Positions 7,670 through 16,030 of a stretch of 64,000 nucleotides of DNA are shown in pieces. Made by a program: the position numbers and the translations under genes. The notes under the pieces are model-generated. The model was not told the origin of the DNA and searched no databases. It was given only the letters and a program-made list of their open reading frames with translations. Position 1 is the first letter of the stretch, and every line of letters begins with the position of its first letter. Source of the stretch: Acidimicrobiaceae bacterium (lineage in GTDB: Bacteria > Actinomycetota > Acidimicrobiia > Acidimicrobiales > Aldehydirespiratoraceae); NCBI GenBank assembly GCA_026706815.1, contig JAPOYA010000003.1:1-64000 (forward strand), written 5' to 3'.

Positions 7670-9139
7670 ATGACCAAACCGGACACGTTGTGGGGGCCGC
7701 GTCATCGTCCGGTCATGACTGCGCTGATCTCGATCATCGCTATCGCCTCCTACAACAACCTGGCGGCAACCGCGGTCCTGCCCGACATCGGCGACGACCT
7801 CGGTCGCATCAACCTGCTCCCCTGGGTCATCACCATCGAATTGCTGACATCCGCGGTTGCGGTGCTGGCGGCCGGGCCGATCGTCGACAGTGCCGGAGTC
7901 CGCAAGACCTTCCAGTTCGCCGGGATCGGGTTCATGATCACCTCGGTCATCGTGGCCGCGGCCCCGTCAATGCCTGCTCTGATCGCGGCTCGGGCCGTCC
8001 AAGGGATATTCGCCGGCGGTGTGATGACCGTGGCCACCGCCGGAATCGGGGTCGCAATACCGTCGGCGCTTCGACCTCGGGCGTTCGCTGCAATATCAAC
8101 GGTGTGGGGAGTGATGGGCGTAGCCGGACCGGCGATCGCCGCGCTGCTCGTCGCGGTCTCCAGCTGGCGAGCGATCTTCATCGCCAACATTCCCGTGACC
8201 GCGATCGCCTTGCTGATCGGTTGGAACGAACTTCCCGACCGTCAGGGCACCGTCGTCCGAAGCACCGCTCCCAAAGGCGCCAAACGGATCGATGGCGTCG
8301 GCCTCGTGCTCGTCACCATCATCACTGCCGCCGCCCTCAGCCTCACCGCAGCAACGCCGGTGGTCGTGATCGGCGGCGCCGCGACAATGGCGGCGGGGGT
8401 TTGGCTCTACCGCTGGTGGGCGAAGCGAATCCCCGAGCCCATCCTGCGCCTGCCGCACCTCAACGCTCTCAGGTATCGCAGCGTCCATCTCACCTCGATG
8501 GCCGTTCTTGCCGCGGGGGTCGGCGTCAACTCGCTGCTGCCGCTCTATGTCCGCGGGGTACGACAGCAGAGCACGACCGTCGCCGCCTTCTCGGTGCTGT
8601 GCATGACCGTCGGCTGGACCGCCGGGGCCTGGCTCTCGAGTCAGCTTCAAGACCGTTGGCGGGGCGAGACAGTCAGTGTCGTGGGGTCGGTCATCGCCTT
8701 CCCCGCCGCGGTTGCTGTCGCTGTTGCCATCGGTCTCGACGCGTCCCTGCCGATCGTCTATGTGACGTTCGTGTGGCTCGGGGTGGGAGTCGGAACGATC
8801 ACCTCAACCGGTGCCGCACTGCTCCAGAACCGCACCGAACTGGCCGAAATGGGACGCCTCAACGGTGCTCACCAATTCCTGAGGACGATCTCTTTGACCA
8901 TCGGGATCGCTGCCGTCGCGGCGATCACCCTCGCCGTCGTCAACCACCGGACCGGGGACGTCGAGGCAGTGCGCGAACTGCTCAGCGATGATCCCGGAGA
9001 CGTCCCAGCGGGCCTGATCGATGCTCTGAGCGACGGCTACGCCACAGCCGCCACAGCCGCGGCAGCCATCGCCGCCTTCACCGTCCCTACCGCCTTCCAT
9101 CTTCACCGCACCGGCCGTCGGCGCACCCCCAAACCCTGA
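7670..9139 (+). CDS. MFS transporter, DHA2-like drug:proton antiporter
   Basis: A 489-residue polytopic inner-membrane protein with roughly 13-14 hydrophobic segments. The first half carries the family pattern: an early ATAVLPDIGDDL segment matching the conserved helix-1 region, ARAVQGIFAGGVMT resembling motif B (an Arg in helix 4), and GVAGPAIAALL resembling the antiporter motif C (a Gly/Pro-rich helix 5). These features point to export of hydrophobic compounds driven by proton flux. It is transcribed divergently from the LLM-crotonase pair across a very short gap. The substrate cannot be predicted, and a metabolite exporter is as likely as a drug pump. Confidence 0.87.
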   Translation: MTKPDTLWGPRHRPVMTALISIIAIASYNNLAATAVLPDIGDDLGRINLLPWVITIELLTSAVAVLAAGPIVDSAGVRKTFQFAGIGFMITSVIVAAAPSMPALIAARAVQGIFAGGVMTVATAGIGVAIPSALRPRAFAAISTVWGVMGVAGPAIAALLVAVSSWRAIFIANIPVTAIALLIGWNELPDRQGTVVRSTAPKGAKRIDGVGLVLVTIITAAALSLTAATPVVVIGGAATMAAGVWLYRWWAKRIPEPILRLPHLNALRYRSVHLTSMAVLAAGVGVNSLLPLYVRGVRQQSTTVAAFSVLCMTVGWTAGAWLSSQLQDRWRGETVSVVGSVIAFPAAVAVAVAIGLDASLPIVYVTFVWLGVGVGTITSTGAALLQNRTELAEMGRLNGAHQFLRTISLTIGIAAVAAITLAVVNHRTGDVEAVRELLSDDPGDVPAGLIDALSDGYATAATAAAAIAAFTVPTAFHLHRTGRRRTPKP

Positions 9140-9150
9140 CACCCGAACTG

Positions 9151-9174
9151 CTTCGGAGTGCCGGACCCCCGAAG
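9151..9174. terminator. Possible bidirectional hairpin between convergent genes
   Basis: CTTCGG at 9151-9156 and its complement CCGAAG at 9169-9174 can form a 6-bp stem with a 12-nt loop, between the 3' ends of the MFS gene and the NYN gene. No clear U-tract follows on either strand, so terminator function is only suggested by position. Confidence 0.3.
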
Positions 9175-9211
9175 TCTTCCGTAGACCATCCCCGTAAGTC
9201 CGATAGACTTC

Positions 9212-9736
9212 TCAAACGCCGCATGGACCGGGGGACGCTGCTTGGCCTACTGTGGCCTTCGCGTGTGGCCTTCGCGAACGGGGTCGGGGCTTCCGGTACC
9301 AACCTATCGGCGGGAGCCGGATTGTCTGGTCGGCGGCTCGGCTCAACGTCTTCGACACTCCCCCATCTGGGCCGATCGCCACGACCTTGAGTCCTGCTTC
9401 ACCCGCCTCCTCCGCAAGTCCGGTGAAAATATGATCACCCGAGCCGATCACGAGGCTGTCGAACGTGGCGAGGTCGTAGTCGTGGGCAGCGTCGATCAGC
9501 GCACGGTCCGCCGCGTCCCGCAAGTCGTTGACCACCACCCACCGGCAACCCCACTGGCGCACATCGAACGCCAACTTCTTCCAGAGTCTCCTGCCAGAAG
9601 CAACAACCGACAGGTCGCCGGGTTTGTGCTTCGCCAGCGCAAGGCACCGCGCCAAACGGTCCAAGGCCAAACCGTGCGCGTCCAACCCATCGCCTGCAAG
9701 GTTCTCAATGTCTACAAGGAACAGACTCCGATCCAT
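9212..9736 (-). CDS. NYN-domain (PIN-like RNase) protein
   Basis: About 174 residues. The N-terminal strand SLFLVDIENLAG carries the first acidic residue of the NYN/PIN-like fold. DAADRALIDAAHDY and VIGSGDHIFTGLAEEA supply the further conserved acids (D..L..DA and the SGD motif), and GLKVVAIGPDGGVS is the closing strand. NYN proteins are metal-dependent nucleases, probably acting on RNA in the cytoplasm. The open frame extends upstream to 9988, but the ATG at 9736 has a GGGAG ribosome site and begins right at the domain, so I use it. The last 20-30 residues are basic and low in complexity, and a 13-bp tandem duplication there shifts the frame relative to a single-copy version, so the annotated C-terminus may be recent. 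Confidence 0.8.
   Translation of the reverse strand: MDRSLFLVDIENLAGDGLDAHGLALDRLARCLALAKHKPGDLSVVASGRRLWKKLAFDVRQWGCRWVVVNDLRDAADRALIDAAHDYDLATFDSLVIGSGDHIFTGLAEEAGEAGLKVVAIGPDGGVSKTLSRAADQTIRLPPIGWYRKPRPRSRRPHAKATVGQAASPGPCGV
9251..9276. repeat. 13-bp tandem duplication in the 3' end of the NYN gene
   Basis: TGTGGCCTTCGCG occurs twice head to tail. The unit is not a multiple of three, so gaining or losing a copy changes the reading frame and the C-terminal tail of the NYN protein. Confidence 0.9.
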
Positions 9737-10041
9737 GTTGGCTCCCAGCGTTGTGTGTGCTTCCACGAGTACCACGAGGGTGTGACAGCACTGCCAGTAG
9801 CCCGCATTCGGACCAAAGGTCGTCGGGCAGGAGCGACCTGTCTTCCGCCACTTGGCCCGTCGCCACCCAAACGTTGGCGCAACGTCCTCACGGTAGACGC
9901 AGGCTGGTACCGGCAACAGCGGGGTGGCGGCGATACCTTCCCATTGGTCGATCATCGCGCCGACGACGTGAAGGCGGGCGGACTCCACCGGTGCTTGCGA
10001 CAGATCGGCCGTGATGGTCGGTTGACGTCAGTATCCAACCG
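9737..10041. other. Stretch with no recognised gene
   Basis: About 305 bp between the NYN start and the IS30-like remnant. The leftward NYN frame stays open through most of it (to 9988) and includes a DQWEGIAATPLLPVP-like segment that I do not recognise. Because a good ribosome site lies at the downstream NYN ATG, this may be untranslated leader or decayed coding sequence. The promoter for the leftward NYN gene should lie here, but I could not fix its hexamers. Confidence 0.4.
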
Positions 10042-10174
10042 ATGGAGGTTTTCAGTATCGCACAGCGGCTCAGTTTCGATGAGCGCGCCCGGATCGAGGC
10101 GATGCGCGCCGCGGGGGGTCAGCGTGGCGCCGACGGCGTCGGTTCTGGTTGGCGCGATAGCCTCAGGGGTGTGA
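10042..10174 (+). pseudogene. N-terminal remnant of an IS30-family-like transposase, frameshifted
   Basis: The frame from the ATG at 10042 gives QRLSFDERARIEAMRAAG, close to the first helix of IS30-type transposase HTH domains, whose usual form is LSxEERxxIExLxxxG. After the six-G run at 10113-10118 the continuation appears in another frame as GVSVAPTASVLVGAIASGV, matching the recognition helix with its typical GxSxxxIAxxLGR pattern. Adding or removing one G would join them. The remnant ends at TGA 10172-10174, overlapping the GTG of the dehydrogenase. The catalytic DDE domain and terminal repeats are missing. The call is by visual resemblance. Confidence 0.45.
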
Positions 10175-11364
10175 AGGCGCTTCGGTTCAGCCGCAAAGAA
10201 GTCCGCTATGTGGCTGCCATGGCGGCGTCGCGCCTACGGCCTGGGGCGGGCGCGGGAGTCGGCCCGCTGTCGCTTGTCGAAGACGACGCACCCGAACTGC
10301 CGGGCGAAGGCTGGCACCGTGTCTGGCCCCGCCTGTCGGGTATCTGCGGCAGCGATCTGGCAACCATCGACGGACATTCGTCACGCTACTTCGAAGATTT
10401 CGTCTCTTTCCCGTTCGTTCTCGGACATGAGATCGTCGGTGAGACCGCCGATGGCCGTCGAGTGCTGATCGAACCCGTGCTGGGCCACGCCGCCCGTGGC
10501 TTTCCGCTGCCCTTCGATGGCGCTGCCCCCGCCGATGGCAACGACTACCGGCACCTGACGTGCGGTCACCTCGAACCCGGGTTGCAGACAGGTTTCTGCG
10601 AGAGCACGGGTGGCGGCTGGGCAACCGAGTTCGTCGCACACGACAGCCAGCTGCACGATGTGCCCGAACAGATGAGCGACGAGACCGCCGTCACGATCGA
10701 GCCTGTAGCCGGAGGCGTGCACGCCGCGCTGCGAGCAGGTGTGGAAGACGGCGACACGGTGGCGGTGATCGGCGCCGGCCCGATGGGTCTGGTGACGGTT
10801 GCGGCGCTGCGCAATCTCACCGAACCCGGATCGATCATGATCGGGGCCAAATACCCACAGCAACGCGATCTCGCCGCCGAATTCGGGGCAGACGTGGTGA
10901 GCGCTCCCGACGAGTTGAGCCGAGCGGTGCGCCGGGCGACCGGGTCTTTCATGGTGGGTCCCCGACTTTCCGGGGGGGCTGATGTGGTGATCGACGCTGT
11001 CGGGTCGGCCGAATCGATCACCGAGGCCATCGGGCTGTGCAGGCCGAGAGGGCGGGTGGTGCTGCTGGGAATGCCCGGCGTTATCGACGTGGACCTCACC
11101 CCGGTCTGGCACCGCGAGACCGAACTTGTCGGCTCCTATACCTACGGAAGCGAACTGCTCAGAAACGGTCGCTCGACCACGAGCTTCGAATTGGCGATCG
11201 AGCTCGCCGAGCGGGTGCCTTTCGACAAGATGCTGTCGGCTGCCTATCCGCTCGACCGTTACCGCGATGCCTTGACACACGCTGCCGAAGCGGGCAGCCG
11301 CGGCGCCGTCAAGATCGCCTTCGATCTTCGCGACGAACGCCGCCGAGGCCTACCGAGCGAATAG
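10171..11364 (+). CDS. Zinc-type (MDR) alcohol/polyol dehydrogenase
   Basis: About 397 residues of a medium-chain dehydrogenase. The N-terminal catalytic domain has SGICGSDLATIDG, with a Cys and Asp typical of the catalytic zinc site, and PFVLGHEIVGE with the zinc-binding His and Glu. The structural-zinc lobe is reduced: only two cysteines appear in the CGHLEPGLQTGFC segment instead of four. A Rossmann NAD(P) domain follows with VAVIGAGPMGLVTVAAL. A longer open frame starts at 10042, but its first 43 codons are the IS30-like remnant; the GTG at 10171 begins directly at the conserved VKALRF strand. The function is NAD(P)-dependent alcohol oxidation with unknown substrate. The gene stands alone, with an acidic-protein gene 79 bp downstream. 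Confidence 0.85.
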   Translation: MKALRFSRKEVRYVAAMAASRLRPGAGAGVGPLSLVEDDAPELPGEGWHRVWPRLSGICGSDLATIDGHSSRYFEDFVSFPFVLGHEIVGETADGRRVLIEPVLGHAARGFPLPFDGAAPADGNDYRHLTCGHLEPGLQTGFCESTGGGWATEFVAHDSQLHDVPEQMSDETAVTIEPVAGGVHAALRAGVEDGDTVAVIGAGPMGLVTVAALRNLTEPGSIMIGAKYPQQRDLAAEFGADVVSAPDELSRAVRRATGSFMVGPRLSGGADVVIDAVGSAESITEAIGLCRPRGRVVLLGMPGVIDVDLTPVWHRETELVGSYTYGSELLRNGRSTTSFELAIELAERVPFDKMLSAAYPLDRYRDALTHAAEAGSRGAVKIAFDLRDERRRGLPSE

Positions 11365-11443
11365 CCGAACCTTTGACTGATATGGGCATCCGACTCGGTG
11401 GGGCAGGTCGTCAGTTCGCCTCCAACCCGACAGAATAGGACCA

Positions 11444-11965
11444 ATGGCCGAGATCACCCTTGACGACAAGACAACCGCGGCGCTGACACTCTTCAACGAG
11501 TACGTGGCAGCCGACCGCGAACGCACCCAGCGTGAAAAGAGGTTGAAGAAGGCCGAACGGGCCAAGGACGACGCCGCGGCACTGGTCAAGAAGCTGTCCA
11601 AAGGCGGGTCGTCGAAAGAACGCTCAGAAGCCGAAGCCGCATACCTTGCCGCCGCCGAGAAGTGGAAGGCCATGCGCGACGGCAAGGAACCGCCTGCGGA
11701 CTCCCCGGGCGCCAAAACCACAAGATCTGCAGAACCAGAGGCAGACGCAGACACAGCGACCGAAGCCGAGGCCCGAACAGACGACAAAACCGAAGCCGAG
11801 GCCCAAGGGGACGACGACAAGACCCGAACCGAGCCTGGGCCGGAAGCCGAAGCCGAGGAAGCAACCGAAGCCCAACCCGAAGCAGAAGTCAGACTAGAGA
11901 CTGAAGCGACTGCCGAGGCCGATACCGGCGACGAAGCCGACTCGAACGAGAAACCCGGCGACTGA
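11444..11965 (+). CDS. Hypothetical acidic coiled-coil protein
   Basis: I recognise no family. The 173-residue product has two parts. Residues 1-85 are helical and highly charged (Lys/Arg/Glu-rich heptad-like spacing, with an EKRLKKAERAKDD run), probably a short coiled coil. Residues 86-173 are a low-complexity Glu/Ala/Thr/Asp tail with repeated EAEA and TEAEA groups and almost no hydrophobic residues, so probably disordered. There is no signal peptide or membrane segment. An AGGA ribosome site sits a few bases before the ATG. Codon use looks like the neighbours. It could be a nucleoid-associated or scaffold protein, but that is a guess. Confidence 0.7.
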   Translation: MAEITLDDKTTAALTLFNEYVAADRERTQREKRLKKAERAKDDAAALVKKLSKGGSSKERSEAEAAYLAAAEKWKAMRDGKEPPADSPGAKTTRSAEPEADADTATEAEARTDDKTEAEAQGDDDKTRTEPGPEAEAEEATEAQPEAEVRLETEATAEADTGDEADSNEKPGD

Positions 11966-12013
11966 AGCCGCAGTCAATGAGGTTTGCGCGGCCTCGAACC
12001 GGCTCGAGGGTCA

Positions 12014-12035
12014 GGCCGGCCGGGTGACGCCGGCC
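12014..12035. terminator. GC-rich hairpin downstream of the acidic-protein gene
   Basis: GGCCGGC at 12014-12020 and GCCGGCC at 12029-12035 form a perfect 7-bp stem with an 8-nt loop. It lies in the 180-bp gap between convergent genes ending at 11965 and 12146, where a shared terminator is expected. There is no U-tract, so intrinsic termination is uncertain. I see nothing else in the gap. Confidence 0.35.
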
Positions 12036-12145
12036 GTATCGAAGCCGAGACGGCCAAACCCGCACAGAAGCGGCACGACGATCGGACGGGCAACCGCCAA
12101 GTCCGAGTGGTGGATCATCTGACAGGCCACCGCTGGGGCGACCGG

Positions 12146-12916
12146 TCAGTGCGGGTGCATTCCGCCGTCTACGACCAGTACCTGGCCAGTCATGTACGAC
12201 GAGGCGTCGCCGGCCAAGAAGAGTGCCGCACCCACCATCTCGTCGGGTTCAGCGCAGCGTTTCAGGAGAGTCTGCGCTCCCATGTGCTCAGCGGCGCCTT
12301 CACCCACGTTTCGCACCATGTCGGTGTCTACCGGGCCGGGAGCCAAAGCGTTGACCCGAATACCCTGCCCAGCGAGTTCCCCCGCGAAGGAGCGGGTGAC
12401 CGACAACAACGCCGCCTTCATCGACGCATAGATGGAGACGCCTCGCGCGAACTGGAAAGCCCCCACCGAGATCACGTTGACAACCGCCCCGTGCCCGCTG
12501 ATGCCGAGGTGGGGGACGGCGGCGCCGATGAGAAGGGCGGGGCCTCGCAGGTTCACCTCGAATGACTTCTGCCAACTGCCCGCGTCCTGGCTGCCCACCG
12601 GGGCTGCCAGAGGATTGGCAGCGTTGTTCACGACGATGTCGAGCCCGCCGAACCGATCCACGGCCGCGCCGACGATGGTCTCGGCGCTGTCGTGATCGCC
12701 CATGTTGACGGCGATGCCAAGGGCCTCCGCCCCCATCGACTCGAGGTGAGCCTGCGCAGCGACACAGGCGGCTTCTTTCCGGCTGGCGACCACGACGTTC
12801 GCTCCTGCGGCAGCGAATCCCTCGGCGACAGCTCGTCCGATGCCGCGAGTCCCACCAGTGACAACCGCAGTTCGACCGCTGAGATCGAACAAAGACCGCA
12901 ATTCGCTCTCATCCAC
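12146..12916 (-). CDS. SDR family NAD(P)-dependent oxidoreductase (classical type)
   Basis: About 256 residues of a classical short-chain dehydrogenase. The cofactor motif is TGGTRGIG near the N-terminus, followed by the DIVVNNAAN segment (NNAG-like). The catalytic Ser lies in VISVGAF, with YASMK supplying the active-site Tyr and Lys. The C-terminus ends in a GGM-type loop (VLVVDGGMHPH). The frame is open to 13039, but the added 41 residues are low-complexity. I use the GTG at 12914-12916, which starts just before the conserved FDLSGRTAVVTGG core, although its ribosome site is weak. The likely role is a ketone/alcohol interconversion in lipid or xenobiotic metabolism. It diverges from the M16 protease gene. 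Confidence 0.85.
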   Translation of the reverse strand: MDESELRSLFDLSGRTAVVTGGTRGIGRAVAEGFAAAGANVVVASRKEAACVAAQAHLESMGAEALGIAVNMGDHDSAETIVGAAVDRFGGLDIVVNNAANPLAAPVGSQDAGSWQKSFEVNLRGPALLIGAAVPHLGISGHGAVVNVISVGAFQFARGVSIYASMKAALLSVTRSFAGELAGQGIRVNALAPGPVDTDMVRNVGEGAAEHMGAQTLLKRCAEPDEMVGAALFLAGDASSYMTGQVLVVDGGMHPH

Positions 12917-13045
12917 AGCTGCCGACCCTACCCTGCCCAGACCGCAGAGGGATGCCAAAGCCGACCACACCGAGCCAAGCACAGGGATTGAGCCCGAGCA
13001 CCGCCCTGTTGTTCTAGAGTGCCGCTCGTAGACGACCAATAGAAC

Positions 13046-16012
13046 GTGGCCCAGATGAGAACAAACCTGCGAAAGTCCAATGTCGCCAGATCAACGGCGG
13101 TGTTGTTGACGACTTGGCTGTTGATTGCAGCGGGGTGTTCAGACTCGACACAACAGGACAATACGCAGGCCGCTGCCGACAACGACAGCGTCGAGCATCT
13201 CGCAAGCTCCTCATGCGCACCCCGCTCCGACAGGGCGGGCGACCACAACGCCGACCAAGGCCGGACCGAACCCCCCTCCGTGCCGCGATCCACCACCGTG
13301 ATCATCGCGGAGGGCGCCGGAGGAGACGTACACGTCGGACAACTCGACAACGGACTCACCTACTATTTGGACTCCAACTGGACGCCCCACGATTCGCTGA
13401 CACTGGTCCTGGCAGTCAAGGCAGGGTCGCTCCACGAGACCGAGCCGGCAAGCGGCGTGGCCCACTTCGTTGAACACATGATGTTCAACGGAACCGAGGA
13501 GTTCCCCGGAAACTCGGTCTACGACAAGGTGTTGGAGTTCGGTTTGGAAATGGGGCCCGACCTCAACGCCTTCACAACCTACGACGAGACGTTCTACTTG
13601 CTGACCGGACTCAGCGACGACGCCGAAGCCGTGGGGACCGGGTTCAGGGTGCTGTCGCAATGGGCGCACGCAGCAACAATTTCACCAGACTCGGTCGACA
13701 GTGAGCGGGGCATCGTACACGACGAGTACCGTACTCGCCACGAGACCAGCGAGGGCGTATTACTTGACTCCTCGTTACGCCTGTTGACAGAGGGCACGCC
13801 CTACGAGCAGCGTGCGCCAATCGGCGAAGCCGCGAGCATCGAGGAGACAACCGCAGCCGAGTTGCGAGAATTCTACGACACTTGGTACGTGCCCGCGAAC
13901 ATGGCGATCATCGCGGTGGGCGACCTCACTGTCGACGAACTCGAGTCGTTGGTGGAGGAGCATTTCGGTTCGATCCCGGCACAGGATCCACCAACGGCCC
14001 CCGACACGAACTCGCCGCTGAGGCCCGAGACCAGAGTCGAGATAACCGATACTCCCGGCCAAGCGGACCCTCAACTTTCTTTGTACCTGCAGGTTCCCGT
14101 TTGGGACCCGGCCACCCCGGAAGGCGAGCGGGCCGAAATGTTGGAGCTTCTGTCGACCTACGCCATCGGCAGTCGCCTCAAGTCCGCGCACGAACAGGGC
14201 CTGCTGTCTCAAACCGACGAGCCTCTCTGGTTGGCCTACAACCCCACGGCGGGTCTGCGCTACTTCGCCACGACGTTCAAGGCCGCTGATCTGCCCAAAG
14301 CAGTCGGTGATATGTGGAGCGTGCTGCTGAGCCTGGCCGACCACGGGTTCGGGGACAACGAACTGGCAGAGGCGAAGGCCCGTATCCTGAGCGAGCTGCA
14401 GCTGGTGGCCGACAACGTTGAGATCACCTACAACTCCCAATACGCCTTCCAGTACGCCAACCACTTCCTTCGCGGCACCAGCCTCGAAACCTCGCCCGAG
14501 CGGCTAGACCGAGCCGAGGCGCTGTTCGAAAGCATCGAAGCCGAAGAGTTGAGCGACCACCTGCGGTCGATCCTGTCGCAGAGCGGGCCGATCGTCTCGG
14601 TCAATGCGCAGGACGTCGCACAAATCCCCTCCGCCTTCGAGTTCCGGTCGGCGCTCGAAGGCGCCAAGACGGTCGACCTGGGAGAGGCGCCGGCGCCGAT
14701 CAATGCCCTGATGGCTCCGCCCGATCCCGTCGAACCGGTCGCAGAAGGTCCGATCTCGGAGTTGAAGGCCGGATTCTACGACACTCCGTACGAATGGGAG
14801 TTCGCCAACGGCGCGCGGGTCAATTTCGGCCGATTGAGCGATCCGGGCGTGATCAGGTTGGAGGCGGCGTCGTTGGGCGGATGGTCGAGGCTTGAACCCG
14901 GAGATCGACCGCTCGCTGAAGTCATCGCCCCGCTGGCTGTGTCCCGAAGCGGCGTTGGCGATCTGACATCGGCACAGATCACTCAACACCTGGGGGCGAA
15001 ACTGGTCTCGGTCAGGCCGTTCATCGCAGAGACCACCGAGGGTTTCAGCGGTTGGGCTCCGCCGACGGAGGCAGAAACGCTCTTCGCGATGCTGCATCTG
15101 TTGATCTGCGAAGCTCGAGTGGACGAGCAGGCGCTCAACAGTGCCGTCACTGCCGCTCAGCGAACTGCGCGTGAAGTCGACTGGACGTCACAAGTCAGAG
15201 CCGCCTACAACGAAGCGCGCTACGGGAACCAGATTGAATGGTTCCACCCGGTCGCAGCCCCTGAGGTCCTTGACGAGATGACCGCGGAATCACTGCTCGA
15301 CATCTACCGGAACCGGCTCGGCGGCGCCGAGGGCTTGCTGGTGGCGGTCTCCGGTGACCTCGAACGCGACACTGTCGAAGACCTCGCACGCCGGTACATC
15401 GGTACGCTGCCGTCCGGCGAGCCAGAAACCTTTGCCAACCGCAGGCCCGCCCAACCTGACGGGATCGTGCGTACCGAGGTGATGCTCGCCAAGGACGCCG
15501 GCCCCACGGGTATCACCTTCTACCACGAAACGGCGCAGCCGATAGATCCTCAAACCGAGACGGTGCTCAGGGTGCTGGAGGCAGTGCTCAACACCCGCTT
15601 GTTGAACGACGTTCGGGAAGATCTTGGCGCCAGCTACAGCGTGACCGCGACGCTCGAACCCCGATTCACGCCCGAATCAGCCTTGGTCTCCGAGATCGAC
15701 GCCGGCGGTGCACCCGAGTCGATTGAGGAGATCCGCGACGAAATCCTTCGGATCCTCAACGAGTTGGCAACTAGTGGACCCGACCCCGCCCAACTCACCG
15801 ACGCCCACAGTGTTGTGTCAAACAGACTCAGCCATCGGGTGTACGGCGTTGAAGCCCTGCTCCGCCGCCTGCACTCCGCGGACTCCGAGATTCCCGGCGT
15901 GAATCCAGACAGCCCAGACGTCGTTGAGGCGACCGCTGATGAAGTGAAGGCTTTGGCGGCTGCTCTCTACGGCACGGGCCGACACATCGAGGTCACGCGC
16001 GTTCTCCCCTGA
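13046..16012 (+). CDS. M16 family zinc metallopeptidase, predicted lipoprotein
   Basis: 988 residues, the size of full two-half pitrilysin-type enzymes. The N-terminus has basic residues, a hydrophobic stretch and LLIAAGC, a lipobox-like site, so the protein is probably anchored on the outer face of the membrane. The inverted zinc motif HFVEH (HxxEH) is at residues 140-144 and the distal ligand is likely Glu227 in IVHDEYR. The second half lacks HxxEH and would serve as the inactive clamshell half. The expected activity is degradation of peptides in the cell envelope. The frame starts with GTG at 13046; an ATG at 13055 is an equally possible start, and neither has a good ribosome site. Confidence 0.88.
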   Translation: MAQMRTNLRKSNVARSTAVLLTTWLLIAAGCSDSTQQDNTQAAADNDSVEHLASSSCAPRSDRAGDHNADQGRTEPPSVPRSTTVIIAEGAGGDVHVGQLDNGLTYYLDSNWTPHDSLTLVLAVKAGSLHETEPASGVAHFVEHMMFNGTEEFPGNSVYDKVLEFGLEMGPDLNAFTTYDETFYLLTGLSDDAEAVGTGFRVLSQWAHAATISPDSVDSERGIVHDEYRTRHETSEGVLLDSSLRLLTEGTPYEQRAPIGEAASIEETTAAELREFYDTWYVPANMAIIAVGDLTVDELESLVEEHFGSIPAQDPPTAPDTNSPLRPETRVEITDTPGQADPQLSLYLQVPVWDPATPEGERAEMLELLSTYAIGSRLKSAHEQGLLSQTDEPLWLAYNPTAGLRYFATTFKAADLPKAVGDMWSVLLSLADHGFGDNELAEAKARILSELQLVADNVEITYNSQYAFQYANHFLRGTSLETSPERLDRAEALFESIEAEELSDHLRSILSQSGPIVSVNAQDVAQIPSAFEFRSALEGAKTVDLGEAPAPINALMAPPDPVEPVAEGPISELKAGFYDTPYEWEFANGARVNFGRLSDPGVIRLEAASLGGWSRLEPGDRPLAEVIAPLAVSRSGVGDLTSAQITQHLGAKLVSVRPFIAETTEGFSGWAPPTEAETLFAMLHLLICEARVDEQALNSAVTAAQRTAREVDWTSQVRAAYNEARYGNQIEWFHPVAAPEVLDEMTAESLLDIYRNRLGGAEGLLVAVSGDLERDTVEDLARRYIGTLPSGEPETFANRRPAQPDGIVRTEVMLAKDAGPTGITFYHETAQPIDPQTETVLRVLEAVLNTRLLNDVREDLGASYSVTATLEPRFTPESALVSEIDAGGAPESIEEIRDEILRILNELATSGPDPAQLTDAHSVVSNRLSHRVYGVEALLRRLHSADSEIPGVNPDSPDVVEATADEVKALAAALYGTGRHIEVTRVLP

Positions 16013-16030
16013 GCGTGATTCGTGCGACGA

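Noticed and set aside
9212-9988. 258-residue NYN protein with an extra N-terminal domain
   Set aside because: The extra 84 residues have no recognised fold, and the ATG at 9736 with GGGAG begins at the domain.
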